Of a stretch of 47,805 nt of DNA, positions 16,212 through 24,881 are shown piece after piece. How positions within the stretch are numbered: the stretch's first letter is position 1; every line of letters starts with the position of its first letter. The stretch is from Pseudobdellovibrionaceae bacterium. GTDB lineage: Bacteria > Bdellovibrionota > Bdellovibrionia > Bdellovibrionales > Bdellovibrionaceae. The translations under genes were made by a program, and so were the position numbers. Location of the stretch: assembly GCA_947374445.1 (NCBI GenBank), contig CANCBY010000001.1:1-47805 (forward strand). Direction: 5' to 3'. Below the pieces are notes generated by a model that saw only the letters and a program-made list of their open reading frames with translations, was not told the origin of the DNA and searched no databases.

Positions 16212-17357
16212 ATGTCACTCAATCAATTTAAGAGACAGTTCTCAGTTTCAAATCAGGGACTTATTCATTTAAATAATGCCGGATTGTCTTTGACCTCGAA
16301 ATCGGCTGCAGATCAGGTCCGGTACTGGGTCGAGAGATTTCAGCAAGAAGGCATGCACTGCAATGATGACTACATGGAGGCAGCCGAAGTTGCTCGGAAA
16401 CACTTGGCAAAATTAGCAGGAGCCGACTCGAAAGAGGTAGCATTTTTTCAGAGCACAGCAGGGGCCATTTCGCAAGTTGCCTTTGGGCTTGAGTTCAAAG
16501 CAAGCGATGAAATTTTAGTTTGGGATCAAGAGTACGCCTCAAATTTGTACCCCTGGAAGGCGGCTTGCGATCGCTCAGGAGCAAAACTGATTCGCGCTAC
16601 GAGCGCGAGCGATGGTTCAACTCCTCTTGAGAAACTGATTTCTTGTGTGACAGATAAGACCAAGCTCATTGCTGTGTCATGGGTTCAATTTCAGACGGGG
16701 GCGATGACTGATATAGCGGCGCTTGCTGAGTTTGCAAAGTCTCGCGGAATTTGGACTGTGGTTGATGTGATTCAAGGTTTGGGATTGCTGCCGTTTGATT
16801 TTCACAGCGTTGGTGTTGATGCTGTCTGTGGTGGCAGTCATAAGTGGCTTGTGAGTCCAGTTGGTGTTGGTTTTCTTATCCTAAAAAAAGAGCGCCTTGC
16901 AGATTTAAAACCACTCAGTGTAGGTGCGATGACTTATGGGTCTTGTGATGATCCATCCGATTTAAGCTGCTTGCCAAAGTTTGATGCCACCAGATTTGAA
17001 GCTGGGGCAAAGCAGGTGCTTGAGATCACGGCTTTGGGGGCCTCTTGTAAGCTCATTCAAGCCTGCGGAGTCGAGCTGCTTCAGGTCGAAGCTTATCGAC
17101 TGGCTCATATTTTGAGAGAAGGGTTGCGATCACAAGGATATGTGATTTATCAACCGCTTAATTTTCAACAAGCCTTTGTTAATTTTGCTTTGCCTCCGAG
17201 TACGGCTTCAGATTTTGGGCGTGAGCAAATTGCACATGCGCTTGCACAAAATAAAATCAGTTATGCCCTGCGAGGGCCAGGCTTACGGCTTTCTCCTCAT
17301 GCCTTTAATTCAGAGCAAGATATTGAGTTTGCACTTCGGGTTTTAAAAAGGAGCTGA
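16212..17357 (+). CDS. ovoB: OvoB-like PLP-dependent sulfoxide lyase (class V aminotransferase fold)
   Basis: A 381-residue class V PLP enzyme. The N-terminus binds substrate through HLNNAGLSL, and the cofactor lysine is K211 in GGSHKWL, preceded by the Asp of VVDVIQGLG. In ovothiol synthesis a PLP lyase cleaves the histidylcysteine sulfoxide made by OvoA to the free thiol-histidine, releasing pyruvate and ammonia. The family also includes cysteine desulfurases and kynureninase-like enzymes, so the assignment leans on the position directly after ovoA. Its last base is shared with the start of the next gene (TGATG). Confidence 0.85.
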   Translation: MSLNQFKRQFSVSNQGLIHLNNAGLSLTSKSAADQVRYWVERFQQEGMHCNDDYMEAAEVARKHLAKLAGADSKEVAFFQSTAGAISQVAFGLEFKASDEILVWDQEYASNLYPWKAACDRSGAKLIRATSASDGSTPLEKLISCVTDKTKLIAVSWVQFQTGAMTDIAALAEFAKSRGIWTVVDVIQGLGLLPFDFHSVGVDAVCGGSHKWLVSPVGVGFLILKKERLADLKPLSVGAMTYGSCDDPSDLSCLPKFDATRFEAGAKQVLEITALGASCKLIQACGVELLQVEAYRLAHILREGLRSQGYVIYQPLNFQQAFVNFALPPSTASDFGREQIAHALAQNKISYALRGPGLRLSPHAFNSEQDIEFALRVLKRS

Positions 17358-18931
17358 TGGGCGTATTGATTCGCCGCTATGACCGCAAAATTGCAATCTA
17401 TTGGCTCATGACTCAAACAACGTGTACTCGATTTAAAAACAAGTTATTTTCAAGTTCTGCAAAAATGGTGTCGATTTTTTTGACATCTGTTCTACTATTT
17501 TTTGCTACCTTCAATGCTAGAGCTTCTATCTCTATCAATGCAATGGCGCCCCTATTAGTGGGGCAACCTCAGGCTCCAGAGAGTTCTGAAAGCGCTCCGG
17601 CCTGGGAGAATTTTCGCCATCAATTGCGAGTGCTCAAGCAAAAAGGTGTGCAAGCGATTTCGACGGATATTTGGTGGGGGCTTATCGAAGCTAGAGCGCC
17701 TGGGCAGTTTGAGTGGGCTTACTATAAAAAAATGTCGTCGGTGATTCGTTCTGAGGGTTTGCGATGGGTTCCGATTCTTTCATTTCATCAGCTGGGTGGA
17801 AATGTCGGAGATGTCGGCTACATGCCAGTCCCATCTTGGGTTTGGTCGCGTTTTCGCAATCAGCCACAGGACTTCAAGAGCGAAGCAGACCTAATGTTTA
17901 AGAGCGAACAAGGAAATACGTCCAAAGAATACATTTCGTTCTGGGCCACTGATCTGGTTAAAGAAGATTATAAAAGAGTGATGACTTCGTTTCGAGATCA
18001 GTTTGCTGGTGATGCCGATATTGTCGATGAGATTAATATCTCGTTAGGGCCTTCGGGCGAGCTTCGTTATCCTTCTTACAATGCTCACGATCAGAATGTG
18101 AATTATCCATCGAGGGGAGCATTGCAGTCGTATTCGGATCCTGCGATCAATTCTTTTCGAAATGCAATGATCGCAAAATACAAGAATGTTGAATCCTTAG
18201 ACAAGGCTTGGGGATTTGGGCTGACTAGTTTTGCGGATGTATTCCCGCCAAAGCCAGAGCTTTTGCAAGGTCCTTTTTGGCAAAACAAAGAACAGTTTTC
18301 TAGCTACGGAAAAGATTTTTTTGACTGGTACAATCAGTCCTTAGTAGATCACGGGCAAAAAGTTTTAAGATGGGCGGACTCGGTTTTTTCTGCAAATGGC
18401 TCTAGTTTTGCCAAAACGGCTTTGGGTGGCAAGGTGCCAGGAGTGCATTGGCGCATGTCGTCTGATCGTTTGGCAGAACTAACGGCTGGGCTGATTCGAA
18501 CATCTTATGCCGATTGGTTTTCGCCTCAAGCAAGTTATGGCTATCTGGACACCATGAAGGTCTTCTCTAAAATACCTTCTAAAAATTTAAATATGAAGCT
18601 AGTTATGCATTTCACCGCTATTGAAATGGATGATAATCGCGATGGCCCGATGGCCGCTTCTTTAGCAAAAAGTTTGGTGGGGTGGATAGGTGATTCCGCT
18701 TACAGGCTTGGAATTGAGCTTAAAGGCGAGAATGCTTTAGCCGGCGAACTTTCAAATCAGGGAGCTTGGAGCAATATGTTTGACGCGATTTCGCAGCACC
18801 ATTACTCCGGCGTTACGTTGCTTCGGTCCAACGAAATTGTCGGCAACCCATCGCGAGAGCAATTTTTGAGCGTGCTTAAAGGTCAGACTCAGGGTTTCGG
18901 TCGATTACGCTGTTCCGGAATACTTTGGTAG
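17357..18931 (+). CDS. Exported beta-amylase, glycoside hydrolase family 14
   Basis: A 524-residue protein coupled to ovoB by a one-base overlap; AAGGAG lies close before ATG 17357. ATG 17408 is an alternative, since the membrane-targeting stretch (VSIFLTSVLLFFATFNARAS) starts near residue 36. GH14 signatures are complete: ISTDIWWGLIE, SFHQLGGNVGD, the acid catalyst E235 in GPSGELRYPSY, GVHWRM with AELTAG, the base E423 in FTAIEMDDN, and KGENAL. Beta-amylases release maltose from the non-reducing ends of alpha-1,4-glucans. Export suggests scavenging of starch or glycogen, possibly from prey or hosts. The 3' end overlaps the convergent kinase gene by 27 bases. Confidence 0.92.
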   Translation: MGVLIRRYDRKIAIYWLMTQTTCTRFKNKLFSSSAKMVSIFLTSVLLFFATFNARASISINAMAPLLVGQPQAPESSESAPAWENFRHQLRVLKQKGVQAISTDIWWGLIEARAPGQFEWAYYKKMSSVIRSEGLRWVPILSFHQLGGNVGDVGYMPVPSWVWSRFRNQPQDFKSEADLMFKSEQGNTSKEYISFWATDLVKEDYKRVMTSFRDQFAGDADIVDEINISLGPSGELRYPSYNAHDQNVNYPSRGALQSYSDPAINSFRNAMIAKYKNVESLDKAWGFGLTSFADVFPPKPELLQGPFWQNKEQFSSYGKDFFDWYNQSLVDHGQKVLRWADSVFSANGSSFAKTALGGKVPGVHWRMSSDRLAELTAGLIRTSYADWFSPQASYGYLDTMKVFSKIPSKNLNMKLVMHFTAIEMDDNRDGPMAASLAKSLVGWIGDSAYRLGIELKGENALAGELSNQGAWSNMFDAISQHHYSGVTLLRSNEIVGNPSREQFLSVLKGQTQGFGRLRCSGILW

Positions 18932-20200
18932 ATCTACGACAAAACGAGTGTTTTTGCTCTCACTGTCGTACATGAAGTGGCCCTGGTGGGCTTCGATAAT
19001 TCCTTTTGAAATGCTGAGTCCTAATCCAGTTCCTTTGCCGACAGCTTTAGTTGTAAAAAATGGCTCCATTATTTTTTTTGCAATGGCAGGTGGAATGCCG
19101 GGGCCGCAATCGGTGATTGAAATGTGAACTCTGTCGTGAGTTTGATGGATGTCGAGCTTGATCCAAAGATCCATTGTTTCAATCGAACTTTTGGCTAAGG
19201 AATCAAGTGCGTCAGCGGAGTTGTTAAGGAGATTGAGAACAACTTGTGCAATTTCGTGTTGCCGGCAGTTGATATGACAATCAATTTTATCAGGTGCTAT
19301 CAAGCGCACGCCATGGTGATTGAGTTTATCTTGGCAGAGATTAAGAACGTCCTCTAAAATTTCTGCAATCGGCGTCGGTACCATCGGATCCATTTCACCG
19401 CTGCGGGAGAAGTTCTTGAGGCCTCTTACAATTTTCGAGATGCGCTCAGCAGTGTGTTCAATTTTTTTCAAGTCATTTATAAGATCTTCAGAAGAGACAT
19501 TTCCAGATCTTAATTTTCTTTGCAAGACAGAAGCTTTTCCTAAAATGACCGCCAGTGGATTGTTAATTTCGTGCGCGATACCACCGGACATTTCGCCAAG
19601 AGCGACAAATTTATTCGAGACGATCAGGCGTTTTTGAAAATCAACCAAAGAATAAAAGAATGTGTAAACTAAAATTGCAGTGATGGCATATGCGCCAAAA
19701 AAATTAGAATAATACAGAAAGCCAAATTGTGTTGGATTGAGCTCCGGACTGTGAGATGTAAATTCAAAGCCTAGCATTCGTGGAATAAACCAAAGAGCTA
19801 AAGGCCAAAATGTACCAAAGGCAATAAACTTATGTTCGCTGATATCATAAACCAAAAAACCTATCAGTGAAGCGGGTAAAAAATAGGTCTCCGCATTTAT
19901 TCTTTGATGAAAATAGATATCTGAAAGCGAAATGGCTAGGTTGCAGGTGATCATTAAAATGTGACGGCTGACTAAAAATCTAAATTTTGAATTGGCCCAG
20001 AATACAGCAAGAAGAGAAGTCATTCCCAGAAACATTCCGAGCGCTAATATTTTTTGTTCTAAGAACCAATAGGTAAAAAAATAGTAGGTAAATGCGGCAA
20101 AAATATAAGCTGTAAATGTATTTGTAAGAACAATTTTTTCGGCCAGAAATGGAGAGATATCGTTGTTATTAAAAACGCCTAAGGTGAAAATTTTCATCAT
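18905..20200 (-). CDS. Membrane sensor histidine kinase
   Basis: A 431-residue kinase. About six membrane helices fill residues ~20-185 with little periplasmic sequence, so it probably senses a membrane or internal signal. The HisKA phospho-acceptor is H210 in GEMSGGIAHEINNPLA. The ATPase domain (~295-428) has the N box NLLNNSADAL, G1 DCGPGIP, the F box EPFFTTK and G2 GTGLGLS. No response regulator is adjacent. The gene order suggests a link with the DUF1345 gene upstream (131 bases away), which is unproven. Confidence 0.92.
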   Translation of the reverse strand: MMKIFTLGVFNNNDISPFLAEKIVLTNTFTAYIFAAFTYYFFTYWFLEQKILALGMFLGMTSLLAVFWANSKFRFLVSRHILMITCNLAISLSDIYFHQRINAETYFLPASLIGFLVYDISEHKFIAFGTFWPLALWFIPRMLGFEFTSHSPELNPTQFGFLYYSNFFGAYAITAILVYTFFYSLVDFQKRLIVSNKFVALGEMSGGIAHEINNPLAVILGKASVLQRKLRSGNVSSEDLINDLKKIEHTAERISKIVRGLKNFSRSGEMDPMVPTPIAEILEDVLNLCQDKLNHHGVRLIAPDKIDCHINCRQHEIAQVVLNLLNNSADALDSLAKSSIETMDLWIKLDIHQTHDRVHISITDCGPGIPPAIAKKIMEPFFTTKAVGKGTGLGLSISKGIIEAHQGHFMYDSESKNTRFVVDLPKYSGTA

Positions 20201-20307
20201 TCTTTTTTCGGACGATTAATGAAGTTTCGCGAGGTCTGGTTGTATTAACTGAATCTGCTTTGTTAGATATTGGCTTTTAATTTAAAAATTTCATTTAAAG
20301 TAAACTT

Positions 20308-20332
20308 AAAACCAAGACCTAGGTTGGGTTTT
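20308..20332 (-). terminator. Possible terminator hairpin after the DUF1345 gene
   Basis: AAAACC and GGTTTT arms with an inner CCTAGG core form an imperfect hairpin that includes the stop codon of the gene at 20331. In the minus direction it ends in a GGTTTT tract. Confidence 0.4.
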
Positions 20333-21023
20333 AGATAAAGCCTGAGGCAATATTGATTGTGAGTGCCAAGATAGTTGTGTTGAAAAAATAGGCTAATAAG
20401 CAGTGTGCTAGTCCCAATCGGCGCATGTCTTTTGAAGCAAAGCTCACATCTGCTGTTTGCCCTGAGGTTCCAATAATGCAAGCCAAGTAAAGAAAGTCAC
20501 TGTACTCAAGCTCGTCGTTTCCAGGAAAAATCAATCCGCCTTGTCTTTTGTGTGCAAGGTCCCGGTAATAGTCATGGGCATAATGAAGAGCAAACATCAG
20601 ATGAATAAAAAACCATGAGTTGGCAATAGTCGCGCCTGCCAATGCGATGTGATAAAATTTCAAGTACCCGGTGCTGTTTTTAACAACCCCTAATTCAAGG
20701 ACAATAGCTCCTAAAGATGAGATTGCTGCAATCGCCACTAAGATCAGAACGACAAACTTTCCTTCATCAAGTATCCGAGCTCGAATGTACATTTTTTCAG
20801 CTGTAGACGAAAAAATCATTTTCAATGATAAAAAAAGATAAAGTGCGGTTCCCATGTTCCAGCCGACGATCGCTCTGGTGACCTGATGCTTCGCGAAGTC
20901 TTCTGGTAAAAAAATGCTCACCGCTACCCCAACAAAAATAGATAGAAAAAGTCTTGGCCGTCCGATCAGCAGGCGCAAGACGAGAGGACGAGTATGATGT
21001 GTTGAAGGGTCAAGATTGAACAT
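20331..21023 (-). CDS. DUF1345 family membrane protein
   Basis: A 230-residue protein with about five membrane helices. The DUF1345 features are visible: GWNMGTALYLFLSLKMI, a central W-FFIHLMFALHYAHDYY segment and the C-terminal FPGNDELEYSDFLYLACIIGTSGQTADV block, which is highly conserved in the family. Function is unknown; the last block resembles a channel-like re-entrant segment. The start lies 2 bases after the stop of the upstream gene, so the two are one transcription unit. Confidence 0.9.
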   Translation of the reverse strand: MFNLDPSTHHTRPLVLRLLIGRPRLFLSIFVGVAVSIFLPEDFAKHQVTRAIVGWNMGTALYLFLSLKMIFSSTAEKMYIRARILDEGKFVVLILVAIAAISSLGAIVLELGVVKNSTGYLKFYHIALAGATIANSWFFIHLMFALHYAHDYYRDLAHKRQGGLIFPGNDELEYSDFLYLACIIGTSGQTADVSFASKDMRRLGLAHCLLAYFFNTTILALTINIASGFI

Positions 21024-21025
21024 GC

Positions 21026-21436
21026 TTAGTTATGATGTAAATCGGTTGTTCCGGCCATTGCTACGATGATGTTATCATAAGCGGCTATATTTATTCGCTG
21101 TGCAACGATCGCGCCTTTTGCGTTGTAGACAAAAAGATCGTCTAGATCTCCGCCGTCGGATTCTTTGGATTCCTTTATAGTGACTGAAAACCATTCGCCA
21201 TCGATGAATATCTGGGCCTTGTCCTGAGCAAGGATTCTTAAGCTAGAACAGACAGATTTGTAGCCGGTGACTTTTTTGTCATTGCCTTGGCTTGCAATGG
21301 ATTGAATTGCACACTTTTTGGTTTCTTCTTTGATATCGAGCAGAAGTTCTTTTTTTGCGCCTGATAGAGCGGCCCAAGCGTTGACGGAGGCGGATACAGC
21401 GATCACAAAAAGTGCAAGCAAGTTAGTTTTTTTCAT
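21026..21436 (-). CDS. Small exported protein of unknown function
   Basis: A 136-residue protein with a signal peptide cleaved after VNAWA (residue ~22). The mature part has a helix with two cysteines (KKCAIQSIAS, VCSSLRIL) that may form a disulphide, then beta strands (FIDGEWFSVTIKES, LFVYNAKGAIVAQRINI). No family is recognised. It is transcribed with the DUF1345 gene, and the 40-base gap to the exported protein upstream suggests a longer unit of exported proteins. Confidence 0.75.
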   Translation of the reverse strand: MKKTNLLALFVIAVSASVNAWAALSGAKKELLLDIKEETKKCAIQSIASQGNDKKVTGYKSVCSSLRILAQDKAQIFIDGEWFSVTIKESKESDGGDLDDLFVYNAKGAIVAQRINIAAYDNIIVAMAGTTDLHHN

Positions 21437-21476
21437 AAGGTTCCTTTTTTATAAGTACAATCTAGAAAGTGTATGG

Positions 21477-21953
21477 TTAGTATTTAATTCCATTAAGAAT
21501 AACGTATCCCGGTTCATGGCCGCTCGGACTTCTGTGAACCCAGTGTATGATCGCTCCATCCGGAGAAGGTGGATAGGATCCTGTTTGTCCTATCGACGTG
21601 ATATAGTCTCCACAGGCCTCTGCAGTGTCGCCAATTTTTGGGGTTGGTAGCTTTCCAAAAGAAAGATTATAAATGACTTCGATGTGATCATTGGCTTGTG
21701 GCCCAATCTTAAGCGAGAAATGCCTGTGCCCTGAATGATCCGGGAAAAGCTGATCTACTTGGCCTTGTATTCGAGCTCTTGCTAAATAGGCGTTGGAAGT
21801 GCTTGTCTTCCAACTTAGGACTTGAGTGTTGATGATATCTAAAGCCTTGCCGTGATCTAAGCAGGTTTCGTCCACTTGCACAGGGTTGGCAAAGACATGA
21901 ACGCTAGAAATAGATATTAGAATTAACGCTATAAGAGAAAATAAAGATTTCAT
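21477..21953 (-). CDS. Exported DUF3465-like protein
   Basis: A 158-residue protein with a signal peptide (MKSLFSLIALILISISSVHV, cleaved after FAN) and AAAGG 6 bases before ATG. The mature part matches the DUF3465 pattern: G-x-V-x-x-LF-x-DHSGHRHFSLKI, a VIYNL strand, KIGDTAEACGDY and the closing GAIIHWVHRSPSGHEPGYVILNG. This looks like a small OB-type beta barrel. In other bacteria the family has been suspected of acting on nucleic acid outside the cytoplasm. Here it sits directly beside an exported HNH nuclease, which fits that idea. Confidence 0.75.
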   Translation of the reverse strand: MKSLFSLIALILISISSVHVFANPVQVDETCLDHGKALDIINTQVLSWKTSTSNAYLARARIQGQVDQLFPDHSGHRHFSLKIGPQANDHIEVIYNLSFGKLPTPKIGDTAEACGDYITSIGQTGSYPPSPDGAIIHWVHRSPSGHEPGYVILNGIKY

Positions 21954-21984
21954 AGAGGCCTTTTTTTAGGGTTTGAAGTTCAGG

Positions 21985-22848
21985 CTAAAATTGGTTGTCT
22001 GAATGGCATTGCATTGGCTCAAGAGTCGGATAGTTGTCATCAAAGGAGTATTTCAAAAAGCTTTTAAAGCTAATTCCTTTTCCAGCTACAATTTGAATTT
22101 TCTCGGGCAAAAAGAGTTCAAAGCGATCGTGTTCTTTAGGGTTGAGACTGTATTTCACGTATCCGCTGAGCTCTGGGCTGTGTGTGATTATTGTCTGTGG
22201 ACGGATTGGCGTCTGAGTCGTCAGAACTTCATGTTCACCATCTGTTTCAAGCAAATGAACACTGGCTTTTAAGATAATGCCGGTGGATAAACGCACAACA
22301 TGTACGACGGTCGATTTTTCAGATTTGCAGTCTAGGTGTTGTTCGCTTGAGCCCGACATTGCGAATACCGAATCGGTAACTAGGTTCGTGTTTCCATCAT
22401 TTGAAGACAACAGTTTACTGGTGAACCATGCGTGCACTTTTTGTACTGCAACAGCTTGCGACATCGTGCCAGCTCGCATGCCAATACAAATTTCATTTTC
22501 TAAAATATCTTTTTGTCGGGCTTCAGCAATAGGCTGCGGCCAAAGATTTTGCAGATTATTGGATCCACCGGCGCAAAGAGGAATCAGATGATCAAATTCG
22601 TATTTAGACCAGTCGCCTTCTAGGATTCCGCCATAATTTTTTGCGACGACTTGCTTTTCTGCCGTTGCGATATTGCGGTTGCAGCGAGCGATTTTTTCGG
22701 GATAGTCAAATCCTTGAAAATCAGCATCCGACGATGTGCAAAGAATTCCAGGAGTGAGCTTTTCATCTGGAGCCGAAAAGGCAAATGCTCTTGGCGTGAA
22801 TGCTAGAGCTAAAAAAGCACAAATAGTGTAAAAGTAAAAGTGTTTGAT
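21985..22848 (-). CDS. Exported HNH-type nuclease with an apparent ATC start codon
   Basis: The frame runs 287 codons. No ATG, GTG or TTG exists before codon 124, yet a perfect signal peptide (KHFYFYTICAFLALAFTPRA, cleaved after AFA) begins directly after ATC 22846-22848. GGAGG stands 5 bases before that ATC, and a TGA in frame closes the frame just upstream. The HNH region is YEFDHLIPLCAGGSNNLQNL (residues ~83-102; D86, H87, N101) followed by LWPQP, a pattern of secreted HNH endonucleases. Starting at ATG 22479 would remove both signal peptide and active site. It is a rare start, a start-codon mutation or a sequence error. Confidence 0.75.
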   Translation of the reverse strand: MKHFYFYTICAFLALAFTPRAFAFSAPDEKLTPGILCTSSDADFQGFDYPEKIARCNRNIATAEKQVVAKNYGGILEGDWSKYEFDHLIPLCAGGSNNLQNLWPQPIAEARQKDILENEICIGMRAGTMSQAVAVQKVHAWFTSKLLSSNDGNTNLVTDSVFAMSGSSEQHLDCKSEKSTVVHVVRLSTGIILKASVHLLETDGEHEVLTTQTPIRPQTIITHSPELSGYVKYSLNPKEHDRFELFLPEKIQIVAGKGISFKSFLKYSFDDNYPTLEPMQCHSDNQF

Positions 22849-23010
22849 AAAGACCTCCCCTCAAAGGTGGTCGAATGATAGCCACCGACAACTTGATTGC
22901 AATCAAATAAGAGATAAAGTTTTCTTTGAATGCTATAAGTTATTTTACTACCTTTTTGGGTAGTGGATTGTTGCTCCATGCTAAAACTGCGGCGGGATTA
23001 TGAGTAAGCT

Positions 23011-23871
23011 ATGAGTTTTCAAATTACAGTGGTCGTTCCAACACATAGGCGCTCGCAGAAATTAGAACTCTGCCTAATGAGCATTTCTAAACAGGCGTTG
23101 GCAGAAAAAATCAATTTGCAGTTGTTGATTGTGGATAACTCCACCTCACCCAATGATTCTCTTGAAATTCAGAATTTAATTCATAGTTTTTGTGCAGCGC
23201 AGGTTTTCCGCACTACTACCGGAGTTAATGCTGCTCGTAATAAAGGACTCAAAAATGCAGAGGCAAACATCGTGTTGTTTATTGATGACGACTGCGTGCT
23301 TTTAGGTCCTGGGTTTATTCAGAAGCATATCGACTTTCATCAAAACAACTCTTTGGCTTTTGCCGCCGGCGGCCAATATTTGGTTGGCAGCAATGCAAAT
23401 TATATTGAAAGAGAGTATGTGCTAGCGCAACGAGCTTGGCTGTGTCGAGGACAGGTCTCGGGATCACAGGAGGTTCGTTTTTTATTGGGAGGAAATCTCT
23501 CAATAAAAAAAGAGGTAGCCTCGAAAAATAATATATTTTTCGATGAAAAGATTGTTTACGGAGGCTCTGAAACTGAGTTTTTCGTGCAGGCTTTGCGCCT
23601 TGGTTTGATGAGCTTTCGAATCGAAGCGGATCTTTCTCACGATTGCAAAATGAACTTTGCGGAGTACTGCCGTAAAGCCTTTCGTCAAGGTCGTGGCAAG
23701 GCTTACCGAGAAAAAAAATGGGGGCGTGAAGTCTGCAATAAATTGTACATTCAAAAAACCTTTGAAAATCAAAAAAATGGTTCGATTCAAATTTCAAAAT
23801 GGGTGCTGAAGTCTGCTCAGTCCTATTTTTTTAAAAAAGGCTATTCAGAGGGGTGGAAGCAGAAAGATTGA
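23011..23871 (+). CDS. Family 2 glycosyltransferase
   Basis: A 286-residue GT-A enzyme. The N-terminal strand ITVVVPTHRRSQKLELCL, the nucleotide-binding DNS and GVNAARNKGL segment, and the DxD motif FIDDDC (~91-96) are standard for GT2. A GGSETEFFVQALRLG segment follows, where the catalytic base usually lies, then a basic C-terminus. No membrane helices are seen. Donor and acceptor are unknown. The gene stands alone between a divergent exported nuclease and a convergent methyltransferase. The ribosome site is weak. Confidence 0.88.
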   Translation: MSFQITVVVPTHRRSQKLELCLMSISKQALAEKINLQLLIVDNSTSPNDSLEIQNLIHSFCAAQVFRTTTGVNAARNKGLKNAEANIVLFIDDDCVLLGPGFIQKHIDFHQNNSLAFAAGGQYLVGSNANYIEREYVLAQRAWLCRGQVSGSQEVRFLLGGNLSIKKEVASKNNIFFDEKIVYGGSETEFFVQALRLGLMSFRIEADLSHDCKMNFAEYCRKAFRQGRGKAYREKKWGREVCNKLYIQKTFENQKNGSIQISKWVLKSAQSYFFKKGYSEGWKQKD

Positions 23872-23883
23872 TTCTTTTTGCGG

Positions 23884-24759
23884 CTAAAGAACCATTAGTT
23901 TCACACTGTCTTTGGTTGAAAAACGCAATTGCCCCGATGGAACATCCATTTTAAAAAATACGAGTGGGTACCAATGGACTCGGGCCGAAGTTTCATTGAA
24001 TCGTGCTGCTTGTAGCTTTTTGTCTTGGTGGATGATCAAATATGAAACTTCGACGGCATCAACACCTTCAAGAGCAGGGTTGTTCTCGGTGTAAGTGTAG
24101 GGTGCTTCAGTCAGTTGCAGCATGCTCACTTCAGGAAGACTAAAGTATTTGTTCCCCTCAGCGGAAAGATCGCGGCCACGAAGACCTGGGTGCACTTGGC
24201 TCAGTAAGAGTTCCATCTCAAGCAAATGAATATCTTCAAAAAATATCTTTTCAGGCAGGGTGTGCTGTTCAATAGGCTTATAGATAAGCTGAATTTTTTC
24301 AGGAAGAAATATACCCCCAGGCTTCAAGAAGCGTTTCGCATCGATCAAAGTAGGTACAACTTCTTCGCCAAATGGGTCCGAGCCAAAAAGCTCATGCAGG
24401 ATCACATCGACCTGAGGTATTTCGTCGCTTCGAATCGCTTTAGAGTTTTTCGGGATGAGCTGAACTTTTTCTTCGATACCGAGTCGTTTAAAAAGCTGCT
24501 GGGCTGCCATGGCGAGGAGTGGGTTTTCTTCGCAGCAAATAATTTTTTTTGCTCCATGTTTAACTGCAAGAGCTGCCATCAAGCCGCTGCCAGTGCCAAT
24601 TTCGAGCACGACTTTATCTTGGCAATGATTTTTGATCATATCCCTGTAAAATTGGCTTCGCTCCTGGTTGATAAGCATGTCGTAGTGCCAAGAGTGAATG
24701 TAGCGCAAAGGTGGCTGTCCTGAGTTTTGCTCTTTGGAATTCTCGTTTGAAGTGGTCAT
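23884..24759 (-). CDS. PRMT-like SAM-dependent methyltransferase
   Basis: A 291-residue class I methyltransferase. Motif I is VVLEIGTGSGL (~49-59), with an acidic E in CCEENP. A double-E-type loop follows as HELFGSDPFGEEV (~127-139), where arginine methyltransferases have SE-x-MG-x-x-L-x-x-E. The opening HYDMLINQERSQFYRDMI resembles the PRMT N-terminal helix (H-x-x-ML-x-D-x-x-R-x-x-x-Y). The C-terminal ~130 residues form a beta-rich domain with an HW near residue 263, like the PRMT THW loop. Protein arginine is the natural guess, but acceptor specificity cannot be read from sequence. It is divergent from xdhA. Confidence 0.75.
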   Translation of the reverse strand: MTTSNENSKEQNSGQPPLRYIHSWHYDMLINQERSQFYRDMIKNHCQDKVVLEIGTGSGLMAALAVKHGAKKIICCEENPLLAMAAQQLFKRLGIEEKVQLIPKNSKAIRSDEIPQVDVILHELFGSDPFGEEVVPTLIDAKRFLKPGGIFLPEKIQLIYKPIEQHTLPEKIFFEDIHLLEMELLLSQVHPGLRGRDLSAEGNKYFSLPEVSMLQLTEAPYTYTENNPALEGVDAVEVSYLIIHQDKKLQAARFNETSARVHWYPLVFFKMDVPSGQLRFSTKDSVKLMVL

Positions 24760-24881
24760 ATGTTGAGACTAGGCGTTCAAGCCCCTTATTGGAATCCTTT
24801 TAGTTTTAGAATTAGCATGCATAGCGTTGACCGAGAAAAACAAATGTCAAGCTTTGGTCATATCGATACGCTCATACGTCT

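Noticed and set aside
22277..22591. Plus-strand ORF of 104 residues opposite the HNH nuclease
   Set aside because: It covers the HNH active site region on the other strand, whose protein features are convincing.
24226..24723. Plus-strand ORF of 165 residues opposite the PRMT-like gene
   Set aside because: The minus-strand protein has clear methyltransferase motifs; the plus-strand frame has biased, featureless composition.
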